Shown: positions 27,598-36,799, counted from the first letter of the stretch. The stretch: DNA of 64,000 bases from Evansella clarkii (GCF_002019695.1 NZ_KV917376.1:2880040-2944039), one strand, 5' to 3'. The notes: generated by a model from the sequence alone, not told the origin. Program-made: numbers and translations.

Positions 27598-28941
27598 TTA
27601 GTCCAGCACCTGCACTTTCATTTTTGTCAGGTCTTCGTGGAGCGGATTTTTTGAGAAGTAATACTTCAGAACAAGACCGGTTAACACAAGCAGCATGACG
27701 TAAAGAGCCATGAAGAGGATGAAAAGTGTGCCGATATTACCTGATTGTGTCGCTGCATCAGTTGTTGACTGGATACCGTATATTGTCCATGGCTGCCGGC
27801 CGGTGCAGCTGAAAATCCAGCCCATTTCTATGGCGAGCATGGACAATGGTCCGGTAGTTACTAGTATTAAAAGCAGCCATGCGGGAAAATCCCGTCCTCT
27901 GAATAAAACAGACCATGCTATTGCTATCCCTGCTATTCCAATAAGTGAAAAACCAATCCCTACCATAATATTAAACAGAGTGTGGACAAATAGGGGCGGC
28001 CATTCTTCTCTCGGAAAGTCGTTCAGGCCCTGTACGACTCCTTCGGTTGTGCCTGTCGCAAGCCAGCTTAACATCCCGGGAATCTCTATTCCTCCAATTA
28101 TCGTTCCTGTTTCAGGATCAGGAATACCCATGATAGCCAGTGGGGCATTTGCCTGGGTTTCAAAAAGACCTTCTGCAGCTGCAAGTTTTAAAGGCATTTC
28201 ATTATGCAGCATTTTAGCGGTATCATGGCCGTTCGTTGCAGTATAAAGACTTGCAATTAAAGCTACAACGAGGGTCAGCATGAGGCCTTTTTTGTGATAA
28301 GCACGTTCATGATCGGAATTCGTTTTTCTCAAAAGCTTATATGCGGCAATAGAAACAAGAACAAAAGCCCCGGTCATATAAGCGGTTGCAAGAACATGCT
28401 TGGAAGTATACTGCATACTTGGATTCATAACTGCTGCCCATGGATCTACATCTGTTACCTGGCCGTCTGTAAGCTGGAAACCCCTGGGTGTGTTCATCCA
28501 TGAATGTGCGATATTTATTAAGTATGCTGAAGAGGAAGCACCAAACGCCACTAAGGCAACGCTTATTACTCTCATGACATTTGACAGCCTGTCAGCTGCG
28601 TAAATATAGATAGACATAAACACAGCTTCGAGAAAAAATGCAAAAATTTCAATTTGAAAAGGAACTGCAATTACTTTACCGACAATCTCCATGAAACCTG
28701 GCCACAGTAAAGAGAGCATAACTCCAACAATCGTCCCGGATGGGATAGCAACTCCAAGGAGTATAGCAAAACCCTTCGTCCATCTCTTTGCCATAATACC
28801 GTAATCATCATCTTTCCGAATCCACCGCATTATTTCAGCAAACAGTATCATTAACGTTACTCCTACACCCAGCGTAGCGAAAATGATGTGAAAAGCCATT
28901 GAAGAGCCGAATAATGTGCGGGTTAGTAAAACCTGATCCAT
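27598..28941 (-). CDS. cydA: Cytochrome bd-type quinol oxidase subunit I
   Basis: Heme-bearing subunit of the bd oxidase. ATG 28941 (MDQVLLTRTLFGSSMAFH) has GGAG eight bases upstream; a TTG at 28959 would add six residues and is less likely. The conserved heme b595 His sits in GSSMAFHIIF near residue 18. The heme b558 Met lies in the EMGWIFSCTGRQPWTIYG stretch (near 385), which includes the GRQPW motif of the family. About nine membrane helices. 447 aa, with a short Q-loop region as in YthA-like enzymes (inferred from length). Confidence 0.9.
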   Translation of the reverse strand: MDQVLLTRTLFGSSMAFHIIFATLGVGVTLMILFAEIMRWIRKDDDYGIMAKRWTKGFAILLGVAIPSGTIVGVMLSLLWPGFMEIVGKVIAVPFQIEIFAFFLEAVFMSIYIYAADRLSNVMRVISVALVAFGASSSAYLINIAHSWMNTPRGFQLTDGQVTDVDPWAAVMNPSMQYTSKHVLATAYMTGAFVLVSIAAYKLLRKTNSDHERAYHKKGLMLTLVVALIASLYTATNGHDTAKMLHNEMPLKLAAAEGLFETQANAPLAIMGIPDPETGTIIGGIEIPGMLSWLATGTTEGVVQGLNDFPREEWPPLFVHTLFNIMVGIGFSLIGIAGIAIAWSVLFRGRDFPAWLLLILVTTGPLSMLAIEMGWIFSCTGRQPWTIYGIQSTTDAATQSGNIGTLFILFMALYVMLLVLTGLVLKYYFSKNPLHEDLTKMKVQVLD

Positions 28942-29050
28942 TTCTCCATCTCCATTCAATACCAGTTTTAAAATTAGAATGCGTCATAAGATGGGGAGTA
29001 TTCATTTATTTTCCAAAAATAGTTTTATATTAAGTTCAGTAATTTTCAGG

Positions 29051-29084
29051 CAAAACAAAACCCTCAGAATTCCACTGAGGGTTT
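29051..29084 (-). terminator. Terminator of rnz (minus strand)
   Basis: AACCCTCAG / CTGAGGGTT stem with a 7-base loop. Read on the minus strand it is followed by TTTGTTTTG. It lies between cydA and rnz and ends rnz transcription. Confidence 0.78.
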
Positions 29085-29214
29085 CCCATTTATACGAAAA
29101 ACTATATCTGTATTTACAAAAATTTAAGATGGAACAGTTCAAACAGATCAGGCTGGAGGGTAATCAGGATTATAATTCACCAATTGAAAACGGACAGAGG
29201 GAGCCAGCGAATTT

Positions 29215-30132
29215 TTATACAGTAAAAGAATATAAATCCTCAGCGATAAAAGTTTCAGGAAAAACTTCCCTGGCTTCCTCCAGCATAAGGTCAACTGCCT
29301 TTCCCTGATACCTGGAACTGATATGGTTCAAAATTAGTTGTTTTACTCCGGCAGCTCTTGCAGTTTTAGCGGCCTGTAAGGCAGTTGAATGAAAATATTC
29401 CTCTGCCAGTTTCACTTCACTTTCTTTGAAAGTAGCTTCATGGACAAGTATATCTGCTTTTTCTGCGAGCTCCGCGCATTTTTCAGTAAACTTAGTGTCC
29501 CCTATTATCGTTACTGTTTTTCCGGACTTTGGTGGACCTAAAAAATCTTTTCCCTGAATAAAACGACCGTCAGGAAGGGTAACATCCATCCCTTTCTTTA
29601 GGTGTTTATACAATGGGCCAGGAGGAACACCTTCACTCTTGAGCTTTTCAGCCAGCAATGCCCCAGGCTGTTCCTTCTCTGCCACTCTGAAACCGTAAGA
29701 AGTTATCCCATGGTTAAGTTTAGCGGATGAAACGACATACTCACTGTCTTCAAATATTGGACCGTTGCTGTCTATTTCCTTTATTTCCAGCGGGTATCTT
29801 ACATACGTACTGCTGGCTCTGAGAGAAACTTCAATAAACTCTCTGATTCCTGCAGGCCCATAAACAGTAAGAGGTGTTTCTGCCCCATGAAAAGAGCGGG
29901 TGCCTAACAGACCTGGAAGGCCGTATATATGATCTCCATGCATGTGTGTGATGAATATTTTATTAATTTTCCCTGGCTTTAAAGAGGTATGTAAAATCTG
30001 ATGCTGGGTTGCCTCGCCGCAGTCAAAAAGCCAGACAACCCCCTTTTTATCCGCAAGCTGCAGAGCTAAGGAGGATACGTTTCGATGCTTAGCAGGTATT
30101 CCTCCGCCTGTTCCTAAAAATGTTATTTTCAC
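29215..30132 (-). CDS. rnz: Ribonuclease Z (tRNA 3' processing)
   Basis: Metallo-beta-lactamase endonuclease that removes 3' trailers from tRNA precursors lacking CCA. I set the start at GTG 30132 (MKITFLGTGGGIPAKHRN), preceded by AGAAGGAGG; a longer frame to 30210 adds 26 unrelated residues. Zinc motif FITHMHGDHIYGLPG (about 59-73), HGITSYGFRV (about 142), GDTKFTE (about 210) and HEATF (about 230) are present. 305 aa, near the 307 of B. subtilis. Confidence 0.95.
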   Translation of the reverse strand: MKITFLGTGGGIPAKHRNVSSLALQLADKKGVVWLFDCGEATQHQILHTSLKPGKINKIFITHMHGDHIYGLPGLLGTRSFHGAETPLTVYGPAGIREFIEVSLRASSTYVRYPLEIKEIDSNGPIFEDSEYVVSSAKLNHGITSYGFRVAEKEQPGALLAEKLKSEGVPPGPLYKHLKKGMDVTLPDGRFIQGKDFLGPPKSGKTVTIIGDTKFTEKCAELAEKADILVHEATFKESEVKLAEEYFHSTALQAAKTARAAGVKQLILNHISSRYQGKAVDLMLEEAREVFPETFIAEDLYSFTV

Positions 30133-30267
30133 GAGCGGCCTCCTTCTTATATTTCTTTGCAATTCTAATACTAATAAAGGAATTGAATAACAGCAAACAG
30201 AATAATACATTGAAAGAACTTAACAACGTGTTTTTTGCAGGCAAGGTTAAACAGGAGGAGCGTTTTA

Positions 30268-30966
30268 ATGAAAAGAAAACCAGTGATAATCATTTTATTT
30301 CTTACATCTTTTTCAGTAGTTTACTTTTTATCCTGCAAAGAGTCATCGGTAGTTGCAGGTTTTCCTGTACCAGTTACGGCAGAGCTTACTAAAGAGGATA
30401 AAACAGAAATGTTTGAAATTTATGATTGGCGGAGGGCTTCTGAGGAAAATGGCCTGCCCCTGTCTTACCTTGCCATGATCAGGCTTTGGGGATGGAAAGA
30501 AGCAGACGTAATGGGAACTATGACAACCTATGAAAAGGATGGCAGGAAGGTGGATGTGGTTTCCCAGACCCGGTATCTCTCCATCAGCGAACCTTCAGCC
30601 GTCAGGGACAGAGAGAGAACCCCCTCTAAAGTCTCTGTAGATGAATGGGGTACGGTGCCTTATAAGGGAAGATATTATCTATATTTTGTCCTTAAAGTTA
30701 AAGAAGCAGACAAGGATATTGCCATGCTCGAAAGTATCGACATAGAGGAGGGAAACATTTCGTTTGAACAGTTTATCATTAATTATACCCCTTCAGATGA
30801 CCCGGAAGTATGGCAGGAACAGGATGAATTAGAACTGCCAGTTAAGGCAGAGGCTGGGGGGGGATATCTGATTATTATCTCATCAGAAGACAGTGCAATA
30901 TTTGAAGAAATGGATCAGTACGGATTGACTATCCACTTTAACAATTATATTTATGAAGTTAAGTGA
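30268..30966 (+). CDS. Hypothetical secreted or membrane-anchored protein
   Basis: I do not recognise this gene. 232 aa from ATG 30268 (AGGAGGAG upstream). The N-terminus KRKPVIIILFLTSFSVVYFLSC is a signal-type hydrophobic helix ending at a cysteine. FLSC is a poor lipobox, so it could be a lipoprotein or simply membrane-anchored. The rest is soluble, rich in Asp and Glu, with a DWRRASEENGLPLSYLAMIRLWGW segment. Divergent from rnz and 16 bases before the nucleotidyltransferase-DinB gene, so probably in one operon with it. Confidence 0.65.
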   Translation: MKRKPVIIILFLTSFSVVYFLSCKESSVVAGFPVPVTAELTKEDKTEMFEIYDWRRASEENGLPLSYLAMIRLWGWKEADVMGTMTTYEKDGRKVDVVSQTRYLSISEPSAVRDRERTPSKVSVDEWGTVPYKGRYYLYFVLKVKEADKDIAMLESIDIEEGNISFEQFIINYTPSDDPEVWQEQDELELPVKAEAGGGYLIIISSEDSAIFEEMDQYGLTIHFNNYIYEVK

Positions 30967-30982
30967 AAGAAGAGGATTTTTA

Positions 30983-32023
30983 ATGATAAAAAATGAGGCT
31001 GACATTATTCGCCTGATAAAACAAGACAGCTGGATGGTGCGTGTATTACATGCTGCTCAAAAACTGGATCTGCCGGACTGGTGGATTTCCGCAGGGTTTG
31101 TCCGTTCGAAAATCTGGGATGTGCAGCATGGGTATCAAACCAGGACTCCGCTTCCGGATATCGATGTCATTTATTTTGATGAAGGCTGTACAGCTGAAGC
31201 GAAAGAAAAGGAATACGAAGCTTACTTGCGGAATTTCTTTCCTAATACTCCCTGGTCTGTGAAAAATCAGGCAAGAATGCATCTACTGAACGGATTTCCG
31301 CCGTATAAATCTTCTCAGGACGGAATTGCTAAATTTCCTGAAACAGCTACCGCGCTGGGGGTGAAACTGGACAGCACCGGTAATATTTTGCTTACAGCGC
31401 CCCACGGTGCGGAAGATGCTATTAATATGATATTAAAACCCAGTCCATTTTTTGAAAAAGACCCTCAAAGATTGATAATTTTTGAACAGAGGGTGGCCAA
31501 AAAGAACTGGAGAAAAATATGGCCTGAAGTAAAGATGCTTCGGTTGCAAAAGGAGGATGATCTTATGATCGATTTTTTTCGATATAACTGGCAGGTAAGG
31601 GATGAATGGTTTGAATGGTGCCAGCAGCTGACACTGGAACAGCTCACAGCACAGAGAACGGGAGGGCAGGGGAGTATATTATTTACGCTTTTTCATATTA
31701 TTGATGTTGAATACAGCTGGATCCGCGCTGTAAAAGGTATGGAAGATATAAGGGTGGATTACGCTGAATACGATACCGTTGAAAAATTAAAAACCCTCTC
31801 TGACAGGTGGCGAGGAGAAATAGAAGATTTTTTAACAAGCTATAATGATTTTTCTAGTAAAGAGGAAATTTATGCGCCCTGGCTCAAAATGAAATTTCCG
31901 GCGGGGGAGGTTTTCCGCCACATTATCAGCCACGAGATACATCATACAGGTCAGCTTTCCGTATGGTCAAGGGAATTAAATTTAAAGCCAGTTTCGGCTA
32001 ATTTCATAGGAAGAAGCTTTTAA
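30983..32023 (+). CDS. Fused nucleotidyltransferase-like and DinB domain protein
   Basis: 346 aa in two parts. Residues about 1-190 match the nucleotidyltransferase family NTP_transf_6 (WISAGFVRSKIWD, then the acidic metal motif PLPDIDVIYFD). Residues 195-346 form a DinB-like four-helix metal-binding domain with the His triad spread over LFHIIDVEYSW and HIISHEIHHTGQLS. The domain joint carries an AGGAGG (31551-31556) nine bases before an in-frame ATG (31565), so the DinB half could also be made alone. I infer a fusion of two formerly separate adjacent genes. Substrates unknown. Confidence 0.8.
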   Translation: MIKNEADIIRLIKQDSWMVRVLHAAQKLDLPDWWISAGFVRSKIWDVQHGYQTRTPLPDIDVIYFDEGCTAEAKEKEYEAYLRNFFPNTPWSVKNQARMHLLNGFPPYKSSQDGIAKFPETATALGVKLDSTGNILLTAPHGAEDAINMILKPSPFFEKDPQRLIIFEQRVAKKNWRKIWPEVKMLRLQKEDDLMIDFFRYNWQVRDEWFEWCQQLTLEQLTAQRTGGQGSILFTLFHIIDVEYSWIRAVKGMEDIRVDYAEYDTVEKLKTLSDRWRGEIEDFLTSYNDFSSKEEIYAPWLKMKFPAGEVFRHIISHEIHHTGQLSVWSRELNLKPVSANFIGRSF

Positions 32024-32067
32024 ACAAAAAGAATGAACGCTTCACCATAATGATGAAGCGCTCGTTC
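32022..32067 (-). terminator. Terminator of the His-rich gene (minus strand)
   Basis: On the minus strand GAACGAGCGCTTCA pairs with TGAAGCGTTCATTC (14 bp with G-T pairs) and is followed by TTTTTGTTT. It lies just beyond the stop of the His-rich gene and supports that gene being real and transcribed leftward. Confidence 0.75.
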
Positions 32068-32080
32068 GTCGAACTATTAA

Positions 32081-32311
32081 TTAATAGCCCCCCATATGTC
32101 CTCCGTGATGATGTCCTGGATGTCCGTGATGATGATGGGGCCAGTGGTGCCCGCCGTGGTGATGATGTCCCCAATGGTGAGGGGCGTGATGCCCCCAGTG
32201 ATGGTGCGGCCAGTGATGTCCGCCGTAGTATCCCCAGTGGGGACGTCCGAAACCTGGCCCAAAACCTGGGCCAAAACCTCCTTGTGCGCCGAAAAGAAGT
32301 GGCAGAAACAT
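32081..32311 (-). CDS. Histidine- and glycine-rich small protein
   Basis: 76 aa from ATG 32311, which has GGGAGAG about 8 bases upstream; an ATG six bases earlier is too close to that site. After a short hydrophobic start (MFLPLLFGAQ), nearly the whole protein is His, Gly, Pro and Trp in runs such as HHWPHHHW and PHHHHGHPGHHH. About one third of residues are histidine. Such composition suggests metal (Ni, Zn, Cu) binding or a spore/surface role, but no known family is recognised. Followed by its own terminator; stands between the fusion gene and yfkK. Confidence 0.65.
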   Translation of the reverse strand: MFLPLLFGAQGGFGPGFGPGFGRPHWGYYGGHHWPHHHWGHHAPHHWGHHHHGGHHWPHHHHGHPGHHHGGHMGGY

Positions 32312-32452
32312 AAACATCTCTCCCTGAATAATATAAGAGCTGCTGTCATATTCACTGAATATCAGCCTGCACCCTATATGTATGAAAACAGGGATAAAAG
32401 TGCATCAGCAGGCGCCCGTATGTATGAGCCTATTGCAAAGTATTTTCCAGCA

Positions 32453-32483
32453 TAAAAAAATCACCCTGAAATAGTCAGGATGA
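32453..32483 (-). terminator. Terminator of yfkK (minus strand)
   Basis: On the minus strand TCATCCTGA pairs with TCAGGGTGA (9 bp, one G-T pair), followed by T7. It separates yfkK from the His-rich gene. Confidence 0.85.
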
Positions 32484-32520
32484 CCCTTATCATTATGCTT
32501 TTATTATAAGTATTAATGTA

Positions 32521-32745
32521 TTATTTATCCCGGAGGCTGCCTAATTCTGAAACGATAGCATCCATTTCACTGACACTAAAGTTACTTTTCTTCATTACCA
32601 TTGTATGCAGTTCTTCAATATCCTCAAACCGGTCAAGGGAATAGTGTTCCGCTTTCATAGCGCCGCCATTTACAATCTGGAGCTGGCTTTTTATATCTTC
32701 AATCATTAAGTCCAGGTTCTCGCGGTTTTTTTCTTTCGTGCTCAT
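32521..32745 (-). CDS. yfkK: DUF1128 family protein (YfkK-like)
   Basis: 74 aa soluble protein of unknown function. ATG 32745 (MSTKEKNRENLDLMIEDIKSQL) has AGGTGA a few bases upstream; a GTG nine bases earlier is possible. The core NLDLMIEDIKSQLQIVNGGAMKAEHYSL and the C-terminal FSVSEMDAIVSELGSLR are characteristic of DUF1128. In B. subtilis the homologue lies in the yfk region, like the yfkAB homologue in this same block. Confidence 0.85.
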   Translation of the reverse strand: MSTKEKNRENLDLMIEDIKSQLQIVNGGAMKAEHYSLDRFEDIEELHTMVMKKSNFSVSEMDAIVSELGSLRDK

Positions 32746-32862
32746 CCTTTTCACCTGCCCTTCTTATTTATTTATAATTCCATTTCCTTATTGTAACATT
32801 ATAAAACGAAAACTACATATTCATTTGAGTCAATTTCATAATTCAAGACTTTCATCATTAAT

Positions 32863-33041
32863 ACGAACATTTTTCTGAATTGTTATATTATTGTTCAATT
32901 TACGCTACAGACGGACGCGTTCTGCGGGCACGGCTTCAACTAATTATTAACGGCTGAACGCCGTCGATAATGGATTTTCAGCTTTTCATGCTTTTCCCGC
33001 CAGAGTCGCCGTCTTACGCTGCAATCAAAAATAATGTTCGT
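32863..33041 (-). repeat. MITE-like dispersed repeat, copy 1 (inverted)
   Basis: 179 bp bounded by ACGAACATT and its exact inverse AATGTTCGT. Read on the minus strand, the interior is about 90 percent identical to the plus-strand copy at 44934-45113. Internal nested inverted repeats (AGACGG / CCGTCT, GCGGG / CCCGC, GCTGAA / TTCAGC, CGGC / GCCG) would fold into one long stem-loop. No coding sequence. It fills most of the 484-bp gap between yfkK and smc. Confidence 0.8.
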
Positions 33042-33090
33042 CTTTTTTTATGCAAAGTCTATATATAAAAATCATTCATTTTGAATAGAT

Positions 33091-33119
33091 TTAAACAGCC
33101 GCGCAGTTTATGGTAAAAT
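33091..33119 (+). promoter_or_regulatory. Likely smc promoter
   Basis: TTAAAC (33091-33096), 17-bp spacer, TGG-TAAAAT (-10 at 33114-33119 with an upstream TG, the extended -10 form). About 110 bp separate the -10 from the smc start. Confidence 0.5.
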
Positions 33120-33229
33120 AGACAGGTTAGGATGTTAGTTCATAATTCGTACAGGATAACTTACAGCATCTAAATTAAAACGATTTACATAGAATACTTA
33201 TTTTAAAGAAGTAATTGGGGTGAAATATT

Positions 33230-36200
33230 GTGTTTTTAAAGAGACTGGACCTTGTCGGTTTTAAATCTTTTGCCGACAGAATCGCAATAGATTTTGTCCC
33301 GGGCGTCACTGCTGTAGTAGGACCGAATGGCAGTGGTAAAAGTAATATATCCGATGCGATTCGCTGGGTTCTTGGCGAACAGTCGGCGAAAAACCTTCGT
33401 GGTTCAAAAATGGAAGATATTATTTTTTCAGGAAGTGACAGCCGTAAGCCGTTAAATATGGCTGAAATTACTCTTGTACTTGATAACGAAGACCATCATC
33501 TTTCTATCGATTACAGTGAGGTTGCGGTTACCCGGAGAGTATACAGGTCAGGAGACAGTGAATATTTAATTAACAAACAGCCATGCAGACTGAAAGATAT
33601 CATCGATCTGTTTATGGATTCAGGACTTGGGAAAGAAGCTTTTTCGATCATTGGGCAGGGCCGGGTTGAAGAAATACTCAGCAGTAAGTCTGAAGAGCGG
33701 CGGATGATTTTTGAAGAGGCTGCAGGTGTACTTAAATATAAGAAAAGAAAGCTGGCTTCCGAAAAGAAGCTCAATGATACACAGGATAACCTTAACCGGG
33801 TGAAAGATATATTATTTGAACTGGAGTCACAGGTTGAACCGCTTAAAGAACAGGCGTCGGCCGCTAAAGAATATCTTGCTAAAAAAGCGGAATTAAAAGA
33901 GTACGAAGTAGGTGTGCTTGTTAAAGAAATTGAGGATTTCCACGAGCAGTGGACGAATGAGAAGAAAGAGTGTGAAACCCTCCAGCAGAAGGAGAACGGT
34001 TTGCAGACCACTGTAAAGCAGCAGGAAGCAAAAGCGGAACGGCTCCGGTCGGATATGCAGGCCATAGATGACTCTGTAAACGAACTTCAGGAGATCCTCC
34101 TTTCCACGAGTGAGGAACTGGAAAAACAGGAGGGGCAGAAAGAAGTCTGGAAAGAACGAAAAAAGAATTTTGCCCAGAATAAAGAACAGTTTATACAGGA
34201 AATGGAAGACCTGAAAAAACAAAAAATTACCCTTAAAGAAAAGCTTGAAATTCAGGAAGAAGCTTTAAAGAAGTACAGGGAAAAGGCAAACGCCACCTCC
34301 TCTCTGCTGAAGGAGAAACAAAGTGTTCTCGAAGAGCTCGAGAAAAATACAGCGGAACGCCTTGAGCAGCTGAAGGGTGATTATATTGAATGGCTTAACG
34401 GGCAGGCCTCTGCAAGAAATGAGATGCGTTATCTTCAGGAGCAGGTTGCGAAGCTGGAGGACAAGCAGGCCCGGCTGGATACTGATAATAAAGAGCTTTT
34501 AAGCAAGAGAGAAGATTTTCAGGATAAACTGACGGATTTACATGCTTTATGGGAAGAGCAAAAACAGCTGATAAATATAAAACTGCAGGAATATGAACAG
34601 AAGAAAAGAGCTTTTGAGAAAGGAGAGAATGAGTATTCAAAAAAAGAGACTCTCCTTTATGAAGCAATGCGTCATTTGCAGCAGCTGAAATCGAGAAAAG
34701 AAGTTCTTGAGGAAATGCAAAATGAGTACTCTGGTTTTTTCCATGGAGTAAAGGAACTGCTGAAGGAAAGAGACATGGAATTTACCGGAATAAAAGGCGC
34801 GGTAGCGGAGCTTATTGACGTGGATAAAAAACACCAGACCGCACTGGATATTGCATTAGGTGCAGCCCAGCAGCATGTTGTAGTTGATAATGAACAGACT
34901 GGACGAAAAGCGATCCAGTTTCTGAAACAGAGGCGTCTTGGCAGGGCGACCTTGCTGCCTATGGATGTTATAAAGCCAAGGAGCGTCCCCCCTCATGATC
35001 TGCAGGGAGCTATGAATCAGCCTGGCTTTATTGGGGTGGCAAAAGACTTAATAAGCTATTCACCGGAATATGAGAATGTTCTCTCCCACTTACTGGGCCA
35101 TATTCTCATTGCTGAGGATATGAAATCCGCCGGTTCAATCGCAGGAGCACTCCGGTACAGATACAGAATTGTTACCCTGGAGGGAGATGTCATCAACCCT
35201 GGAGGAGCTATGACCGGGGGAAGCATTAAACAGAAGCAAAGCCAGATTCTCGGCCGCCAGAACGAACTTGAGAATGTGACCAGAAAACTGGATAAACTTG
35301 AAGGAGAAACACATAAACTTCAAAAGGAAGTCTCGGAAATAAAAGAGAACCTGGCAAACCTTCAGACAGAGATGAAGAAGATCCAGAGAGAGGGAGACCA
35401 GATCAGGGAAGAGGAACGAAGCAGAAAATCTGCAGTCCATGAACTTGAATTGTCTGCGGAAAATATAAACGAAAGACTAAAATTGTATGACCTCGAAAAA
35501 AGGGAATTTACTTCTGAACTGAGGGAAAAGAAGGAACGGATTAAAGAGCTGCAGGCATTGGCGGAAGAAGCGGAAGTTAAAACAGAAAGCCTTAATAAGG
35601 AAATCGAACTGCTCTCCAAGCAGGAGGAAGAGGACAAAACCTCAAGGGAAACAGTTTCTGAAGAGGTTACGGAAATGAAAATCCTTCTTGCTAAAGAAAA
35701 CGAACAGCTTATCTATGCACAGGAGAACTACAGCAGGCTGAAACAGGACTTTGACACGGTTTCCGGGACACTGTCCTCCAAAGAAAGTGATTTTATCCTT
35801 CTTGAAAAAGAGATGTCTTCCCAGACGGAAAATGTGGACTCCCTGGAGTCCATCATCACTAAAAGAAGGCAGGAAAAAGACCAGACGATTAAACTGATCT
35901 CAAAAAGGCGATCAGAAAGGCTTTCTCTTCAGCAGGAACATGATGACCTGGAAAGGGAGCTTAAAGAAAATAAACGGCAGCTGAAGTTTCTTTCCTCGGT
36001 TCTCCATGAAACAGAAGTAAAGGTGAACCGGCTGGATGTTGAGCTTGACAATCGGCTTAACAAGCTTCAGGGAGAATACGAGTTGTCTTATGACGGCGCT
36101 AAAAACGACTTTCCTCTTCCGGTTCCGCTTGAGGAAGCGAGGAAAAAAGTAAAACTTATAAAAATGTCCATCGAAGAACTGGGAACAGTTAATACCGGGG

Positions 36201-36799
36201 CGATTGAAGAATACGAACGGGTAAAAGACCGCTATGAATTTCTGCTGAAGCAAAAAGAAGATCTGGAAGAAGCGAAAAACACACTGCACCAGATCATTTC
36301 AGAAATGGATGAAGAGATGACAAGAAGGTTCAAGGAAACATTCGAGCAAATCCAGTCCCATTTCCATGTCGTTTTTAAAAAGCTGTTCGGAGGCGGACAG
36401 GCTGATCTGAAGCTGACTGACCCGGAAAACCTGCTGACAACAGGAGTTGATATAGTCGCTCAGCCTCCTGGAAAAAAACTGCAGAACCTGGCACTATTAT
36501 CAGGCGGGGAACGGGCATTAACTGCGATTGCCCTCTTGTTTGCCATTCTGAAGGTAAGGCCAGTGCCTTTCTGTGTCCTTGATGAGGTGGAAGCGGCCCT
36601 GGATGAAGCGAATGTGGCCCGTTTCGCCCAGTATTTAAAAGCCTTCAGCGCAGAGACGCAGTTTATTGTCGTCACACACAGAAAAGGCACTATGGAAGAA
36701 GCTGATGTCCTGTATGGGGTGACTATGCAGGAATCAGGCGTATCAAAACTGATGTCAGTCCGGCTGGAAGAAAGTGAAGAATTAGTTGGAGCTGATTAA
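33230..36799 (+). CDS. smc: Chromosome partition protein SMC
   Basis: ATPase that, with ScpA and ScpB, condenses and separates the chromosome. GTG start giving MFLKRLDLVGFKSFADR, as in B. subtilis. Head N-half with Walker A GPNGSGKSNIS (about 31-41), coiled coil about 170-500, hinge about 510-680 (glycine-rich, GGAMTGGS near its end), returning coiled coil about 685-1030, then signature LSGGERALTAIALLF (about 1090) and Walker B CVLDEVEAALDEANV (about 1114). 1189 aa, usual for the family. ftsY starts 21 bases after its stop. Confidence 0.97.
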   Translation: MFLKRLDLVGFKSFADRIAIDFVPGVTAVVGPNGSGKSNISDAIRWVLGEQSAKNLRGSKMEDIIFSGSDSRKPLNMAEITLVLDNEDHHLSIDYSEVAVTRRVYRSGDSEYLINKQPCRLKDIIDLFMDSGLGKEAFSIIGQGRVEEILSSKSEERRMIFEEAAGVLKYKKRKLASEKKLNDTQDNLNRVKDILFELESQVEPLKEQASAAKEYLAKKAELKEYEVGVLVKEIEDFHEQWTNEKKECETLQQKENGLQTTVKQQEAKAERLRSDMQAIDDSVNELQEILLSTSEELEKQEGQKEVWKERKKNFAQNKEQFIQEMEDLKKQKITLKEKLEIQEEALKKYREKANATSSLLKEKQSVLEELEKNTAERLEQLKGDYIEWLNGQASARNEMRYLQEQVAKLEDKQARLDTDNKELLSKREDFQDKLTDLHALWEEQKQLINIKLQEYEQKKRAFEKGENEYSKKETLLYEAMRHLQQLKSRKEVLEEMQNEYSGFFHGVKELLKERDMEFTGIKGAVAELIDVDKKHQTALDIALGAAQQHVVVDNEQTGRKAIQFLKQRRLGRATLLPMDVIKPRSVPPHDLQGAMNQPGFIGVAKDLISYSPEYENVLSHLLGHILIAEDMKSAGSIAGALRYRYRIVTLEGDVINPGGAMTGGSIKQKQSQILGRQNELENVTRKLDKLEGETHKLQKEVSEIKENLANLQTEMKKIQREGDQIREEERSRKSAVHELELSAENINERLKLYDLEKREFTSELREKKERIKELQALAEEAEVKTESLNKEIELLSKQEEEDKTSRETVSEEVTEMKILLAKENEQLIYAQENYSRLKQDFDTVSGTLSSKESDFILLEKEMSSQTENVDSLESIITKRRQEKDQTIKLISKRRSERLSLQQEHDDLERELKENKRQLKFLSSVLHETEVKVNRLDVELDNRLNKLQGEYELSYDGAKNDFPLPVPLEEARKKVKLIKMSIEELGTVNTGAIEEYERVKDRYEFLLKQKEDLEEAKNTLHQIISEMDEEMTRRFKETFEQIQSHFHVVFKKLFGGGQADLKLTDPENLLTTGVDIVAQPPGKKLQNLALLSGGERALTAIALLFAILKVRPVPFCVLDEVEAALDEANVARFAQYLKAFSAETQFIVVTHRKGTMEEADVLYGVTMQESGVSKLMSVRLEESEELVGAD

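Noticed and set aside
27710-28603. Plus-strand frames inside cydA
   Set aside because: Shadows of the well-supported minus-strand oxidase gene.
32050-32455. Plus-strand frames opposite the His-rich gene
   Set aside because: Mirror of the repetitive His/Gly codons on the minus strand, which has the ribosome binding site and terminator.
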